A DNA stretch of 64,000 nucleotides from Stagnimonas aquatica (GTDB lineage Bacteria > Pseudomonadota > Gammaproteobacteria > Nevskiales > Nevskiaceae). A program made the position numbers and the translations under genes. The notes below the pieces were generated by a model, which searched no databases, was not told the origin of the DNA, and worked only from the letters and a program-made list of their open reading frames with translations. Positions within the stretch are counted from its first letter, which is position 1, and every line of letters starts with the position of its first letter. The DNA lies in contig NZ_RJVO01000001.1 of the NCBI RefSeq assembly GCF_003730135.1, positions 62,001-126,000 on the forward strand, in the 5' to 3' direction. Below are positions 63,850 to 64,000 of the stretch, in pieces.

Positions 63850-64000
63850 CTACGGCGCCTTCGGATGCGCCTTGAAGAACGCCCAGATGGTCTCGCTGGC
63901 ATTCAGGGCCTGACTGGGCGCCTCGGCGCGGCGGCGGCCGGCGCGTCCCCCGGGCCAGGCATGGCCGGCGTCCTCGATCAGATAGCGCTCCACCGCCAGC
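63850..64000 (-). CDS. PHB-depolymerase/LpqC-like esterase, C-terminal part
   Basis: The last 49 codons of a minus-strand gene that runs off the right edge, with its stop (TAG) at 63850. The translation contains DAGHAWPGG, the region of the catalytic His in esterases of the polyhydroxybutyrate depolymerase/LpqC type, and NASETIWAFFKAHP, the usual C-terminal helix. The serine and aspartate of the triad lie outside the window. Such enzymes hydrolyse short-chain or aryl esters or PHB oligomers. Confidence 0.72.
   Translation of the reverse strand, partial: LAVERYLIEDAGHAWPGGRAGRRRAEAPSQALNASETIWAFFKAHPKAP

Overview
The window looks like chromosomal DNA of a high-GC, Gram-negative gammaproteobacterium. 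Reasons: codon third positions are overwhelmingly G/C; there are many lipoprotein signals, RND pumps and outer-membrane-type proteins; and the blocks dapF-DUF484-xerC and hslV-hslU-DUF971 are in typical gammaproteobacterial order. AlkB with its rubredoxin, an ALDH3-type fatty aldehyde dehydrogenase and a DUF1329/DUF1302/MMPL locus point to a hydrocarbon- or lipid-degrading lineage such as Nevskiales/Solimonadaceae. That placement is inference from gene content, not from a search. I see no rRNA, tRNA, insertion sequence, prophage or CRISPR array.

Layout. 0-5 kb: a secreted protein, a DUF4331 protein and a small lipoprotein (+) converge on a HupE/UreJ-like membrane protein and a TPR protein (-). 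5-7 kb: ppnP, a 54-residue rubredoxin and alkB (-). 7-13.3 kb: a MacAB-type exporter divergent from a LysR regulator, a VIT1/CCC1 transporter and a nitronate-monooxygenase-like enzyme. 13.3-17.7 kb: an RND pump (permease gene first, then adaptor) behind a well-placed repressor palindrome. 17.8-22.7 kb: a trehalose operon, otsB-GH15-otsA-glucokinase, with overlapping or 4-base junctions. 22.8-28.6 kb: a Kef-type antiporter, aldehyde dehydrogenase, TrkH and TrkA. 28.6-34.3 kb: housekeeping genes (DUF971, hslUV, an Ala-rich lipoprotein, xerC, DUF484, dapF), with a cluster of hairpin repeats between DUF484 and xerC.

34.4-46.8 kb holds the most interesting locus. Seven co-directional genes encode a flavin monooxygenase, an SDR, DUF1329, DUF1302, an MMPL-type RND transporter, a YCF48-like protein and an endoglycoceramidase-like GH5 lipoprotein. 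An AraC-type regulator is divergent from them. I read it as a candidate envelope system that oxidises and moves a hydrophobic or glycolipid substrate; the substrate is unknown.

46.9-64 kb: homoserine kinase, an MFS transporter and a secreted protein; a lone TadG-like protein; a thioesterase and a TauE-like exporter; MgtE; a metal-dependent hydrolase lipoprotein followed by a polytopic membrane protein; a DegQ-type protease with a strong terminator; DUF1003, DoxX-like and LtrA proteins; RNase PH; a 7-bp tandem repeat just before sufE; and, at the right edge, the C-terminal part of a PHB-depolymerase-like esterase.

How the parts may work together. AlkB, rubredoxin and the aldehyde dehydrogenase would carry out steps of n-alkane oxidation, and their genes, 18 kb apart, share a similar palindrome at the promoter. 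OtsA/OtsB make trehalose, while the GH15 enzyme and glucokinase could return it to glucose 6-phosphate. TrkH/TrkA and the antiporter fit the same osmotic and ion-balance theme.
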